Assembly: GCA_001599295.1 (NCBI GenBank) | Contig: BCGN01000007.1 | Location: 1,167,791-1,231,790, forward strand | Length of the DNA: 64,000 bases | From: Sporopachydermia quercuum | Taxonomy: Eukaryota; Ascomycota; Sporopachydermiomycetes; Sporopachydermiales; Sporopachydermiaceae | Direction of reading: 5' to 3' | In this document: positions 11,666 to 22,644 of the stretch, one piece after another | Numbering within the stretch: position 1 is the first letter of the stretch | Layout of the letters: each line of letters starts with the position of its first letter | The notes under the pieces: generated by a model | Seen by the model: the letters and a program-made list of their open reading frames with translations, nothing else | Database searches by the model: none | Told to the model about the DNA's origin: nothing | Translations under genes and position numbers: made by a program

Positions 11666-13522
11666 ATTGATTGTTTATGTGAGGCTACCAAACCTTTGGT
11701 AAGGATGAGGAAAAAGAAACACGAGTTCAGGCAGCTGGCAAAATCTTAGTAATAGTAAATATTGATAATTGTCCGAGACGACGTTTAATGTTTCCTAAGA
11801 GATTACTACAATTGAAAGACTGTTTATAAATAAACGATGTATTTAGTTAGGTGATAAATGTGATAGGAAAAGTGGAGAAAATGGTGATTTGGTTTGTTTA
11901 CATTTTGTCTTAAAAAGAGATAGAAACGGAAATGATGTAAAAGAGTGTGCATGTTGGTGCATATTTATGCATATATTATACGTGATTTTACAGAAATTGG
12001 CATAAGGTAGAATATGTGACGCGTTGATAGGTGTTCCAGACTGTCTCCACTGAAAAATTAGCGATTGAAATTGATAAGCATATGGTGATTTCATCATTAG
12101 CTAATAAACTCGATGTAATTTGCTTTAAAAGCAAAGTAGTTCAGCTGAGAAATTTTGAAATAAAATTTTACTGCTTTTACTGCTTTTACTCCTCGGTGCC
12201 TCACAATCTATAACTGATAATGAAATGCATAAGTATGCAGTATCTATCATATATCATGCATGGTTCTACTTTTCTTGCAATGCAGATCTGTGAATTTATG
12301 CGAAGCAATAGAAGACGAATTGGTAGAAAAAGGAGAATAATATATCTTGTAAGTAAGTGATGATTTATACCGTAGATCCTTTGCTTTAAAAACAAAGCAC
12401 TATCTTAAAACTTTGAGCAACCTTCGAATACTAAAAAATCAGGCAAATAACTAATCATTTAGTACTTTGGGGCCTTCTGGGTATCTATGTGTTGTACTGT
12501 GGTAACATGCACTAATGTGTACTATTAACGTTTAATCATGTATAAATCATGCAAATTCATGCATACATCTGCATAAATCTGTACAGTATGTCTTCATAAG
12601 GAGCTATATAATATAATCCGAATTACTTCTAAACCATCTATTAATATTTGAGTTCAGGTACAAGAGGTTAAACCTTTAAGCATACCAGCATGCGATTTGT
12701 CCATTTTCCAATTAATTCAAGAAACTTAATTGATCCGCTTAAGGAGTAATCTTCTAAGAGGTATGTCTTTACTTTTATTCTTGTTTCTATCCTTTTCAAC
12801 TACGATCACACGTATACCCCTCTTCCTCATCTTATCATCTCCGGTATTCCCCTTCTTTCTTACTTAATCTGATCCATGTTCAAAGGGGAGATCCTAAAGA
12901 TCATATCTTCCGTCATCAAATAAGCAATGAACACCAAACGAACAGAAGAGATAAACAAATCAACAGATATTTACATGCTTTGCATAGTAAAGCAGCTATT
13001 TCAATGTACTATTTGATCTGGAACATGCCCGAAAGCCTCTTGGTGATCAATTGAGTGTATGAATGATTGATTGTGGATGTGGCTTCTTCTGGATCTGCTG
13101 AAATTCTGTTCATAGTGGATTGTTGACTGATTGATTGAATGATTGACGAACATTACACCCTTTGAAAGGAGCAAAGAACGAAGTGCTGAAGATTACAGCA
13201 AACAAAGGAGCAAATAGAGCATCTGTCGAGTTATTAGCTGTTATTGGATGGTTAATAGCATAGAAGTATTTTCTAGCTGCATCACTTAGAATAGGACTCA
13301 CTATCGAGCTGCTAAACAGCATAGAAATACAACACAATACAGTACATATTCTTTATTTATTTGATAGCATAAAGACCAACAAAAAAACCTATAAACCACG
13401 CCAAGAGAACCAACACGCTGGGCTCCAGATTATAGATGAAGTAAAACTAGTGCGACGAGACGAAATATATTTAACAAATGGGAACCAGTGATAGGAAATC
13501 AAGTAAGGGGAACTCACCAGAG
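11666..13522. other. Divergent intergenic region SPC97/GYP1
   Basis: 1.86 kb. Open frames of 60-84 codons occur on both strands (for example 11843-12097 minus and 12031-12213 plus) but overlap each other and resemble nothing known. A GTATGT at about 12761 has no branch site behind it. I call no gene here; promoters of both flanking genes must lie within. Confidence 0.5.
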
Positions 13523-16405
13523 ATGGTCCAAGTTTGTATGTGATTTTGCTATTCGCCATTGATTGCTATTTGGGATTGCTGTTTCTTTCTTTCATAAGAA
13601 AGATCTACAGTTTGGTTGAAGTCATCTCGAAAGAAGTATCTTAATATACTAGTATACTACTGAACGTCGTAGTCATGGCTCCTATCATATCACTATAATT
13701 TTGCTATACTAACATTAATATACCGTTAGATCGATCTGATTATATCTTTGATGAACATGGAGGAAAAGGAACTCCAGTGTCGTCATATTTTAAAGAAAGG
13801 TCAGTTTCGCGTGAGTTTGATAGGACTGCGAGCTCTGATGCAATGTATGTCTTTTTGTTAATACTTAGAGATTATAAGGAAGTATAGTAAGCTATAATAG
13901 TAGAATGGGATATAATTGTTTGCGAAGGTTAAAGGACATCTTCAATAGCAGTATGCTATTGCCATAGTATTATGATGGTGTTATTGATGGTATATGTTAT
14001 GAACTGTGACTTATGTGTTGTTATAATTGTTAGTATACAGGTCTAACACGCTACTGCTCACTATTGAATGACATCATCAAAATCCAAATACAATCTATCA
14101 TACAAAAGCATTATCACTATTATTGGCATTGTTATGTTTTTGATGGGTATATTACCATCCTATCATCTTTCTTGTTATACTTCCACGTTTGCATAATCTA
14201 GTTCTAACATTTATTAGTGATGAAAAAGTAATTGGTGCTTCATTTTCGCATGCTGATATTCTACTGCAATCAGGGTATGTATAGCATTGAGAGTTGATGG
14301 ATTGAAGGAATTTACGTGAAATGACAGCAAAAATAGATTTGCTTTATTTGCTGGTATTACAAGAGAACCTGTTTATTTGAAATCACAAGGAATGGTATTT
14401 CTGCGTGTTATTCGTGATCTTTAAATGATTTATAAAAAGAATGGTACCAAAAGTCAGAACATAATAGCAATTGATGTATTAAAGTAAGATGTCAAAAAAC
14501 AGAAAGCAACTGTTATAAATCAACAGTAATTTACAGAGTGGACATTTAATTAAGGAAATCATTTGTGGCGTTATTGTTATTGCTACTAGGTGTCTGTTTT
14601 GTTGATTACAAGTTTGATCTGTCAATTAATAAGAGATTTGCTAATTAATGAATACTTGTCATTTGTTAATTCTGATTAACAGTTTCTAAAAGATTCTTGG
14701 TTATGCATTGATTAGTGCATCAATTCAACAGCATTAATTCATAAAGTGAATTTATGAGAGAAAGCAACATTCAATACTGGAACAGCAACAGAAACTCAAA
14801 AGTTCGTTGACGTTGTTAGTATTTACAATTAATGCTGGCAATATGCTGTTTATGTCAATTCCTGTCAACTCCTTATTAAACACGCTCCTACTTAAATACT
14901 AACCTTCTAGGTCTCTCTCCAACAAAACCCATAAACTCTCACTGAATCCTAAACATAAAAAAGATACTTATGAAGACAGCGACGACGATTGGGACTCAAA
15001 TGTTGATCGGAGTTTGAAATCAGTGAATGCTCCTGCCAAATCAGTAGTAAATATGCCTCAGTTGAAAGACTTGCCAGCAATAACTGCAACAAGATCAAAC
15101 GAAGAAAGGAGACCAATTAACAGAACAAGCAGTGCTAGAAGCTCAAAAGAGATCCATTCTGCTAAATACCTTGTTGAGAGTAGAAGCAGCAGTCTTAGTA
15201 GCAATAACAGCTTTGCTAATAGCACTAGCACTAGTACTAGTAATCAGAATAACAACATCACTATCACCAATAATTCCAGTCCTACAGGCAATTCCAACTC
15301 TCATCCTTCTAATATTTCGGGTGTCAAAAACTCAATCGATGGTATTATCAAAGACCCTTCTTCGCGTCTACAGAAAAGCTATACTTCAATAGCATCAGCA
15401 GAAAAGAAAACATATGCAGAAGTAGAAGAACTGAATGCCAAGATCGCCAGATTCACCAAATTCAAAAATGTCATCAGCGCCAATAAAGTAGATTTAAACG
15501 AGGTTAGGAAACTTGCTTGGTCTGGCATCCCCGACGCTTTAAGACCTGTGACTTGGCAATTGCTACTTGGCTATTTACCTACAAACAGCGACAGAAGAGC
15601 GTCCACTCTTGCTAGGAAAAGGAAGGAGTATCTTGATGGTGTTGAACTGGTGTTTTCCTCAGAAATGGATCAGACAACTTGGCATCAAATAGAAATCGAT
15701 GTCCCTAGAACAAATCCTCATATTAAACTATATAGCTATCCTACGACTCAAAAATCACTGGAGAGAATACTGTACCTATGGGCTATTAGACACCCAGCTT
15801 CTGGGTACGTCCAAGGCATTAATGACCTAACTACACCTTTTTTCCAGACGTTTCTATCGTGCTATATAAATGAAGACCCAGAAAGCTACGACCCGGGTCA
15901 ATTGCCGAAAAATGTGCTAGATGCCATCGAAGCGGACACCTTCTGGTGTCTTTCCAAGCTGTTGGAAGGCATACAGGACAATTACATTCATGCCCAGCCA
16001 GGGATTATTCGCCAGGTAGCGGAGCTAAGAGATTTGGTGAGCAAGATCGACCCCGAGCTGGTGCAGCATTTTGATCAGCAAGGCATTGAATTTATACAGT
16101 TTAGTTTCCGATGGATGAACTGTATGCTTATGAGAGAGCTTAGTTTGAAAAGTAGTATTCGGATGTGGGACACGTATATGTCTGAAGGTTCTAATGGGTT
16201 TTCAGCGTTCCATGTTTATGTGTGTGCAGCATTTTTAGTTAAATGGTCTGATGTGTTGATTGAGATGGAGTTTCAGGAGATATTGATGTTTTTGCAGGCT
16301 CCGCCTACTGGGGATTGGACTGAGAAGGACATTGAGTTGTTGTTGAGTGAGGCATTTATGTGGCAGAGTCTGTATAAGAATGCGGGGGCTCATTTGAGGT
16401 CCTAG
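13523..16405 (+). CDS. GYP1: Rab GTPase-activating protein Gyp1 (TBC domain), four exons
   Basis: GAP for Ypt1/Sec4-type Rabs in Golgi traffic. Inferred exons are 13523-13535, 13730-13844, 14218-14274 and 14911-16405, giving 559 aa. All three donors are GTATGT. Branch sites are TACTAAC (13707), TTCTAAC (14202) and TACTAAC (14897); acceptors are TTAG, TTAG and CTAG; all phases agree (1, 2, 2). Exon 4 holds the TBC domain with the arginine finger in IDVPRTNPH and the glutamine finger in YVQGINDL, plus LPKNVLDAIEADTFWCL, FIQFSFRWMNCMLMREL and the C-terminal DWTEKDIELLLSEAFMWQSLY. EDSDDDWDS matches the DLDEDWSA stretch before the S. cerevisiae TBC domain. Exons 2-4 are well supported. The 13-nt exon 1 (MVQV) rests only on an ATG, a perfect donor and phase. 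The orthologue YOR070C is intronless as far as I recall. Confidence 0.9.
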
Positions 16406-17586
16406 CGTGCAGGAGATGCCGAGACCGAAACGGAGGTGCGTGCGTATGTGGAAGCGGAAGCGGCGCAGGCGGATACTATTTATCGTCTGGTTGTCTCTCA
16501 AATTCTTCTAATTAACTCTGTTTCTTGCTTGAGTGAAAGAACGAGCGAAGGTATCCTCTGAGTGTCAAGGAGCCTAAGGATCATATAGTAGGAATCACCT
16601 GTTGATATGGCATAATAATGCATATTAGAAAGAGCCAATTAGCATTCCCAGCATTTAATTGAATAGAAAACTGACTATTAATTTAATGCTGTAACGTAAT
16701 AGTGGAAACCTATGAAGACCATGAAATCCTTGAAACCCTTGAAACCCGATAATATGCTACTGCCTCTTTCTTTCTTTGTGTTGGACATTCTTGGAACGAA
16801 CAACATAAAGGTATGTTACCTTATCACCTAAAGCCTACATTCAAAGCATAATATAACACAGGAATTGGATAGGCAAAGGAAAAGGTAACTTTGGACTACA
16901 ATCTTTCGTCAGAACAGTCTATACGCCAAGATTCGGTGTCGCATTGAACGTATCCCGTTTGTATGACATTATGTGCTATGTGGATGCTGTAGATGCTACG
17001 ACTGATGAAGGAAATGCAACATTCAGGTATAACAATCAGATTGGGATAATGAAGATAAGAAAGGAGAACAGATCAGAATTGACCCCTCTGGCTGGACTGC
17101 GCTCCGACATTTTACCTCCGACACGTCACCATCCGGATCTTTTCCCGCATTCAAATGTTCAATTGCCTCAACTGAAGAAACTAGAATGTGCTCAAATAAA
17201 TACACTTTGCCAGAATACCTCCTACGTTCACCATCACTTGTACCGTTCATAAATGTCATACATATCACATCCTTTTAGTATTCCTTATTGAATCAACACG
17301 TATTGATAACAAATTAGGATTACTTTTGCTGACAACAAAAGCTAAAACATATAACAATCTCGAGTTCCTCTGAGGATCCTCCATAAACATATAACATATC
17401 ATATATACATGCTAAGCAATAAAAGCACTAAACATTCATTATAATAAACCAATAATAAACCAATCAGTGACAACCATTTGGTAATAGTAAGGAGAATATA
17501 GTATCATTGAATATATATATAAGGAACAATAAAATAAATCACAAAAACAATAATAAAAAGATAATAATAAAAACATTGGTAAGAAA
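16406..17586. other. GYP1 3' side, with a coding-like stretch of unknown meaning
   Basis: 1.18 kb between GYP1 and the tRNA. From about 16,860 to 17,279 base composition becomes less AT-rich and long frames are open on both strands (plus 16860-17252 without ATG; minus 17268-17023 with ATG, 81 aa). None resembles a family I know, and there is no CTAAC branch site in the stretch. I leave it unassigned. Confidence 0.4.
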
Positions 17587-17657
17587 TGCGTCAGCCCGGA
17601 GTCGAACCGGGGGCTCTTCGATGGCAACGAAGAATTTTACCGCTAAACCACTAACGC
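17587..17657 (-). tRNA. tRNA-Gly (GCC)
   Basis: 71-nt cloverleaf on the minus strand. Acceptor stem GCGTTAG pairs with CTGACGC, discriminator A. Anticodon stem CTTCG/CGAAG closes the loop TTGCCAT (anticodon GCC). The T arm carries GGTTCGACTCC. Length and loop sequence match the S. cerevisiae glycine tRNA; no intron. Confidence 0.97.
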
Positions 17658-18792
17658 AGTTAGTTGGAGTTTTGAAAACATTGGAGGTTATAATTGATTT
17701 AAATATTAATTTTGAAGCTGCAGCTTTTCGATTGGGCTGTTTAGTTATTTAATTTTTGTATTTTAGACGTATCAGTATATTGATTGTTACCAAGAAGGCT
17801 TTGCCTATTTTCTTGCTATATCCTGACTGAAAAAACTAATTACTAGTAGAATCTAGTTGATGTGTCTGAAATGTCCGGTAGAAATGAAGAAGCCGCAGTA
17901 GCTGTACTGATTATTGTTGGTATTCTCTGCTCTGTTGGTGCCCCTATTTAGTTGTGCTGCGGATAAGAAAGCTGAGATGCGTTTTAAGTGATAAGTGACA
18001 GTTTTCCAGAATTCAAGAATTCAAATGCACTTGGAACGGCTTTTCTTTCTTCTTTTCATGGTATAGTCAATAAAAGAAAGGTATAGTCACGTGATTGTGG
18101 TCTCAGAATTCACATGTATCTCATTTCCCAAAAAATACTTGCATGTAATTTGCATAACCTTCTAAACTCCTCTTTTATGCTATGTCATTTATTCACCTCA
18201 CTTATCAACCAGAATCATTAAACCATTTCCTGTCTTTAAACACCTTATTAGCTTGTTTTTTAGTAATCTCCTCTCTCCTACGAACTTTTTTGTCCCCTGT
18301 ATTCTCCCCCTTTCTACGTGACCTTGGTAAAACCTTGCTCTCTCTTGCATATTCCTGCATCACTAATCGAACTCTATTTGTCTTGCTCTTTCAATAATTT
18401 TTCATTTTCTCATCTTTTCCTGTTTTTCTGTCTACATATGCTGTAGTTCTTCTTTCCCTACACCTTCATGACATTATTTCCAAACCAGAATTCTGCCTGC
18501 GATCAAATTTTTGCTATTGCGACATCTCTGTTCCAAAAAAGCTGTTTCTTCAACTCTAAAACTGTGTGTTATATCCTGTAACATAACATATTAACATACC
18601 CTCACTGACTGTTCACCACTCACCGTCAGTATAACAAATGTACCATAAAATATGAACTAGTACATCTGTAAGACTTGGAAATAGTAGAAAAACACATTCC
18701 AGGAACCATCCTGAATTTCTGCCCATTTCACTCATTTCCACTTGTTTCTACTCATTTCTCATAAGTATTCAAACAACTGCTCAGGTGTTTGA
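17658..18792. other. TRZ1 upstream region
   Basis: 1.1 kb between the tRNA and the TRZ1 open frame, T/C-rich on the plus strand as expected for a yeast promoter and leader. One open frame (18182-18397) has no homology. A stop at 18790-18792 bounds the TRZ1 frame. Confidence 0.55.
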
Positions 18793-19032
18793 TCTCACAG
18801 CTCTCATTCAGCCTTGATCTGCCTTTACTACCGAACAGGGTGTCCAACCCTCAAACGGTTCTGCCAATTTTCGCTCTGGCCCTCAAATCCCATTAGGAAA
18901 GTCTCAAACAGTGCCAGAAGCGCTAGAAGCAAACCCAACAAGTATCGGAAGCCCCAGCTATCTAGACCCAAATCAGGGTTTCCCCAACAATCTCTGCTAT
19001 CACCTGGTACCAAAACCATACCTATTGGCACC

Positions 19033-22000
19033 ATGGACTCCGTTATCAGCTTCAAGCTCTTCAACGGGACCCATCCGACAGTGGATATAAGCCATTCCTG
19101 TTTCGTTATGCAAACAGATAACGGGAAACGCCATTTGTTCGGGAAAATTCCCGAAGGAGTCCAGAGATCTCTTTCAAGGTCGGATGCGAAGATGGGGAGG
19201 ATAGAGAACCTCTTTTTGTCGGGCCAAGTCAATGTGGGCTCCATCGGCGGCCTCGCGGGGTACATTTTGACGGCTGCTGACAGGAAACTGAAGAAACTGC
19301 GCTTGGTTTCCGGCAGCAACGATATAGAATATGCCTGTGCAACCTGGCGATCTTTTGTCTTCCGCAAGGGCTTGGATCTCATAACTGACGTTCCCAGCAG
19401 GCACAGTGCTTTTATAGACGACCATATGGCCGTGGTGCCCGTGAAAACTGGTTTGCTTTCTATTGTCGATTTTAACGGTAACCACGACTCGAAAAACGTC
19501 CTTCAGAATATCCTCAGGTCCATGTTTCCTACAGACGATAATACCAATCGAGGAGCTGTTGATGTCAACGAGTTTGGTGAACTGGCAACGGTAGAACTAC
19601 GCAACGAAGAAGAAGCTATGGGCGCCAATCTACGGCATCTGCCTTTCTATCAGCCAGACGGAATATCTACGAGCTATATTATACATTTCAAGCCGGCGAG
19701 AGGCAAATTTCTGCCTGCGAAGGCCAGGAATCTCGGGGTTCCCCCAGGGCCGTTGTATGGCGAGCTTAGCATGGGAAAAGACGTGGAGTTAGCTGATGGC
19801 NCCGTTGTGAAGTCTCGCGATGTTGTCGAGCCTCCGCGGCGCTANTTGCGGGTTCTTGTCGTTGATGCTGTTGATGACGACCATTTAAAGGAAATCATGG
19901 GCATCAGCGTGTGGAATAAAGGTATTGAGATCGATTTAAGCGGTGACAGCAGCAGCAGCACTGCCAACAAAGGTTTCAGCAGTGAAAACGCATTCAGAAA
20001 CATCCAATTCACCAATACAACAGAACCTGTCGGCCTGGTATACCATTTCCTGGGGGAGAAAGTCAATATCTTCAGCCCCGAGTATCTGGAATGGATCAAA
20101 TCGTTTGGCGATGGGTGCCAGCATATAATTGCTCATCCTATATACAGTGCCAACAGCATTAACTATCATTCGGCGGCCAGGTTGTGCCAGAAGCTGAATT
20201 CTGTCCAACCAGACCAGTTTCCTGTGCCGAAATGCTCTCCCGCACGAGAGGATTTCCAGCGAAGATTAAAGGAGTTTCTGGCAGAGAATAAGGAGGAATT
20301 TGGGGAAAGCCTGTGTGAGAGAATAATGCTGATGGACTCCAGCACAGACTTTGTAGTGAATCCTGGCGGAGAGAAGGTTGGCGTCAGCTACGGGAAACGG
20401 TATTCTGACGATCTTGACGAGTATTATGACAATTTGAAGGAGGAAGAGCGAATCAAAGAGGCTGATAGAAGTGGAAATAGTAGCAGAAATGGTAGAAATG
20501 ATAGGAATAGCCGAGAAAGCAGTAGAAGCAGCGATGAGAAGGAGAAGAATGTTATGAAAGAAGCTGGCGATGCTACGACAGCTGATAGTAGCGGATCTAC
20601 TGGCAAATCAATTGCAGCTGTTAGTTCTATTATCAGCTCTTCTGCTCTTGATCCGGCTGTTGATTCTACTAATTCCACCAATCCCACTATCAAACCTTCT
20701 AATTCTCCTGCTAAACCTATTGATTCCATCGCATCTACTGATAGACAGCTAAATTCCAGTCCTGCTGAAACAACTGCCAGCGCTGTCGGACCCTTTGAAG
20801 CCTCAGAAAATCCTATTTCCTCCACTTCCCCTAATTCTGCTGCCCAATCGGAAAATCCTCTCTTCCAGCCGGTCCCCCAATCTGCGCAATCGGCCCTAAG
20901 TCCTGCTACTGACGAGATGGCGCTGGAAAACCTGGTGGAGGTCCTCACGCTGGGNACCGGCAGCGCTCTTCCTTCAAACTACCGCAACGTCTCCGGGACC
21001 ATCGTCCGGATTCCCATTGGCACTGCCGGCAAGTCTTCCACTACCGCCATTGACTACACTTCCGTAGTGCTGGACTGCGGAGAAAACACCCTGGGGACAC
21101 TCCTACGCTTCTACGGTGAATCCCAAACAGAAGCTTACCTGCTGGAAGTCCATACACTGTTTCTAAGCCATCTCCATGCCGATCACCATTTAGGGTTTCT
21201 GGGGCTAATCAAAAAATGGACAGAGGTTCACCGGAAACATAAAACGGCGAAACGGCTGTTGATGATCGGTCCGTTACAGTATAATGCGTTTTTAAAGGAA
21301 TGGATTCTGCTGGAGAAGGAAGCAGGCTTAGAAGCGGTTGACTATTTATGTGCGGACGAGCTTTTAGAGCAGAGAAATACAAATAGCAGTAGCAGCTTTA
21401 ACAGCTTTAACAGTAGCTTCAACAGGAGCTTTAATGCTCATAACCATACTAATAACCATACTAATAACTATGCTAACAACCACACTAGCTATCTCCAACA
21501 AAGACTGGCTATTAACAACCTAACAGCCATCAAAACTGTCCGCGCCATTCACTGTTTTTTCTCCTATTCCGTCACCATCGACTTCCGTGCTATCAACGGG
21601 AAGCTCTTCCGAGTCTCGTATTCTGGTGATACTCGGCCTAACATGTTTTTCTCTGCCGTGGGGAAAAACACCGATCTCCTCATCCACGAGGCCACCCTGG
21701 AAGACGCGTTGAGGAAAGATGCCATTGCCAAGAAACATTCTACATTTTCGGAGGCTCTGGCGGTAGCTAAGAGCATGCAGGCCCGTTATACGGTGCTGAC
21801 GCATTTCTCGCAACGGTACCCCAAGCTTATGAGGTGCAGCGGAGCTTCTGGCGATGCCCCCGATGCGTCAATTGCCTCGGAAGAGCTGGAATCCATGCCA
21901 CTGATGTTCCAGAGGTTTCTGGGAGTCGANGGGCGCCAGGAGGGCAAGGGCATGCAGCGGTATATCAATCTGGCGGAGGACATGAACATAGCGTATGCAT

Positions 22001-22644
22001 TTGACGGCATGAAGGTGAATTTGAACGATATCGCTGCTCAGAAGGACTGTTTGGACGAGCTGGAAGCAGCTTTGAAAGACGCCGTGCGAAGCGACAACGA
22101 GGACAGCGAAGGGGAGAGAGAGAAAGAGAAAGACCAAGAAAGAGAAAGAGGAAAGAAAAAGACGGAAAAGAAGGAAAAGCAGGCAAAGAGGGAAAAGAGG
22201 GAAAAGAAGGAAAGAACTGGGAGTGGGAATGACAATGGAAGGGTGAGGAAAGAAGCAGCTAAACACCATGACAATAAAAACATCATTAACAGCAATAATA
22301 ACAGCAATAATAACGACAGTAATAGCACTAGGATCAAGGTGAAGGAAAACAAGAATAGAAGCAATAGAAACAATGGCATTGTTCTCAGCAAAAGAGCCAA
22401 GCTGAATTCAGGCTATAAAAGCATTAATAACAAAAGCAACACCGAAACCATGTGGAAATCTCTTAACAGCAATAATGAGAATATAAACTATGGGCTGAAC
22501 GCCGGCAATTGTAGCAGTGGCAGCAATGGAAACAGCAGCAATTCTAATGACGACAGTGAAGAGATTTACTTCTCTGAGGCAACAATAATCAAATTGCGGA
22601 AATATACAGATAGGAACGCTGAAGCGGATGCTGGCAGTGTTTAA
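19033..22644 (+). CDS. TRZ1: tRNase Z, long form (3' tRNA processing endonuclease)
   Basis: Removes 3' trailers from nuclear and mitochondrial pre-tRNAs. The ATG at 19033 gives 1203 aa, starting MDSVISFKLFNGTHP at the same place as the S. cerevisiae protein (838 aa). The N-terminal half is the degenerate metallo-beta-lactamase domain of long tRNase Z. A Ser/Pro/Asn-rich linker (about residues 470-630) follows. The catalytic half has LGTGSALPSNYRNVSGT, the zinc motif HLHADHH (713-719), YSGDTRPN, LLIHEATLED and LTHFSQRYPK. The tail is Glu/Lys-rich, then Asn-rich. The same frame is open for 80 codons upstream (from 18793) with an Arg/Lys-rich, acid-free stretch that looks like a mitochondrial presequence but has no ATG. 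Undetermined bases at four sites keep the frame. YKR079C is syntenic. Confidence 0.96.
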   Translation: MDSVISFKLFNGTHPTVDISHSCFVMQTDNGKRHLFGKIPEGVQRSLSRSDAKMGRIENLFLSGQVNVGSIGGLAGYILTAADRKLKKLRLVSGSNDIEYACATWRSFVFRKGLDLITDVPSRHSAFIDDHMAVVPVKTGLLSIVDFNGNHDSKNVLQNILRSMFPTDDNTNRGAVDVNEFGELATVELRNEEEAMGANLRHLPFYQPDGISTSYIIHFKPARGKFLPAKARNLGVPPGPLYGELSMGKDVELADGXVVKSRDVVEPPRRXLRVLVVDAVDDDHLKEIMGISVWNKGIEIDLSGDSSSSTANKGFSSENAFRNIQFTNTTEPVGLVYHFLGEKVNIFSPEYLEWIKSFGDGCQHIIAHPIYSANSINYHSAARLCQKLNSVQPDQFPVPKCSPAREDFQRRLKEFLAENKEEFGESLCERIMLMDSSTDFVVNPGGEKVGVSYGKRYSDDLDEYYDNLKEEERIKEADRSGNSSRNGRNDRNSRESSRSSDEKEKNVMKEAGDATTADSSGSTGKSIAAVSSIISSSALDPAVDSTNSTNPTIKPSNSPAKPIDSIASTDRQLNSSPAETTASAVGPFEASENPISSTSPNSAAQSENPLFQPVPQSAQSALSPATDEMALENLVEVLTLXTGSALPSNYRNVSGTIVRIPIGTAGKSSTTAIDYTSVVLDCGENTLGTLLRFYGESQTEAYLLEVHTLFLSHLHADHHLGFLGLIKKWTEVHRKHKTAKRLLMIGPLQYNAFLKEWILLEKEAGLEAVDYLCADELLEQRNTNSSSSFNSFNSSFNRSFNAHNHTNNHTNNYANNHTSYLQQRLAINNLTAIKTVRAIHCFFSYSVTIDFRAINGKLFRVSYSGDTRPNMFFSAVGKNTDLLIHEATLEDALRKDAIAKKHSTFSEALAVAKSMQARYTVLTHFSQRYPKLMRCSGASGDAPDASIASEELESMPLMFQRFLGVXGRQEGKGMQRYINLAEDMNIAYAFDGMKVNLNDIAAQKDCLDELEAALKDAVRSDNEDSEGEREKEKDQERERGKKKTEKKEKQAKREKREKKERTGSGNDNGRVRKEAAKHHDNKNIINSNNNSNNNDSNSTRIKVKENKNRSNRNNGIVLSKRAKLNSGYKSINNKSNTETMWKSLNSNNENINYGLNAGNCSSGSNGNSSNSNDDSEEIYFSEATIIKLRKYTDRNAEADAGSV

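Noticed and set aside
11843-12213. Overlapping ORFs on both strands (84 and 60 codons)
   Set aside because: Each is the other's shadow; neither resembles a known protein, showing how easily AT-rich spacer reads as protein.
20424-20948. 174-codon minus-strand ORF
   Set aside because: Antisense shadow of the Ser-rich TRZ1 linker; composition mirrors the plus-strand repeats.
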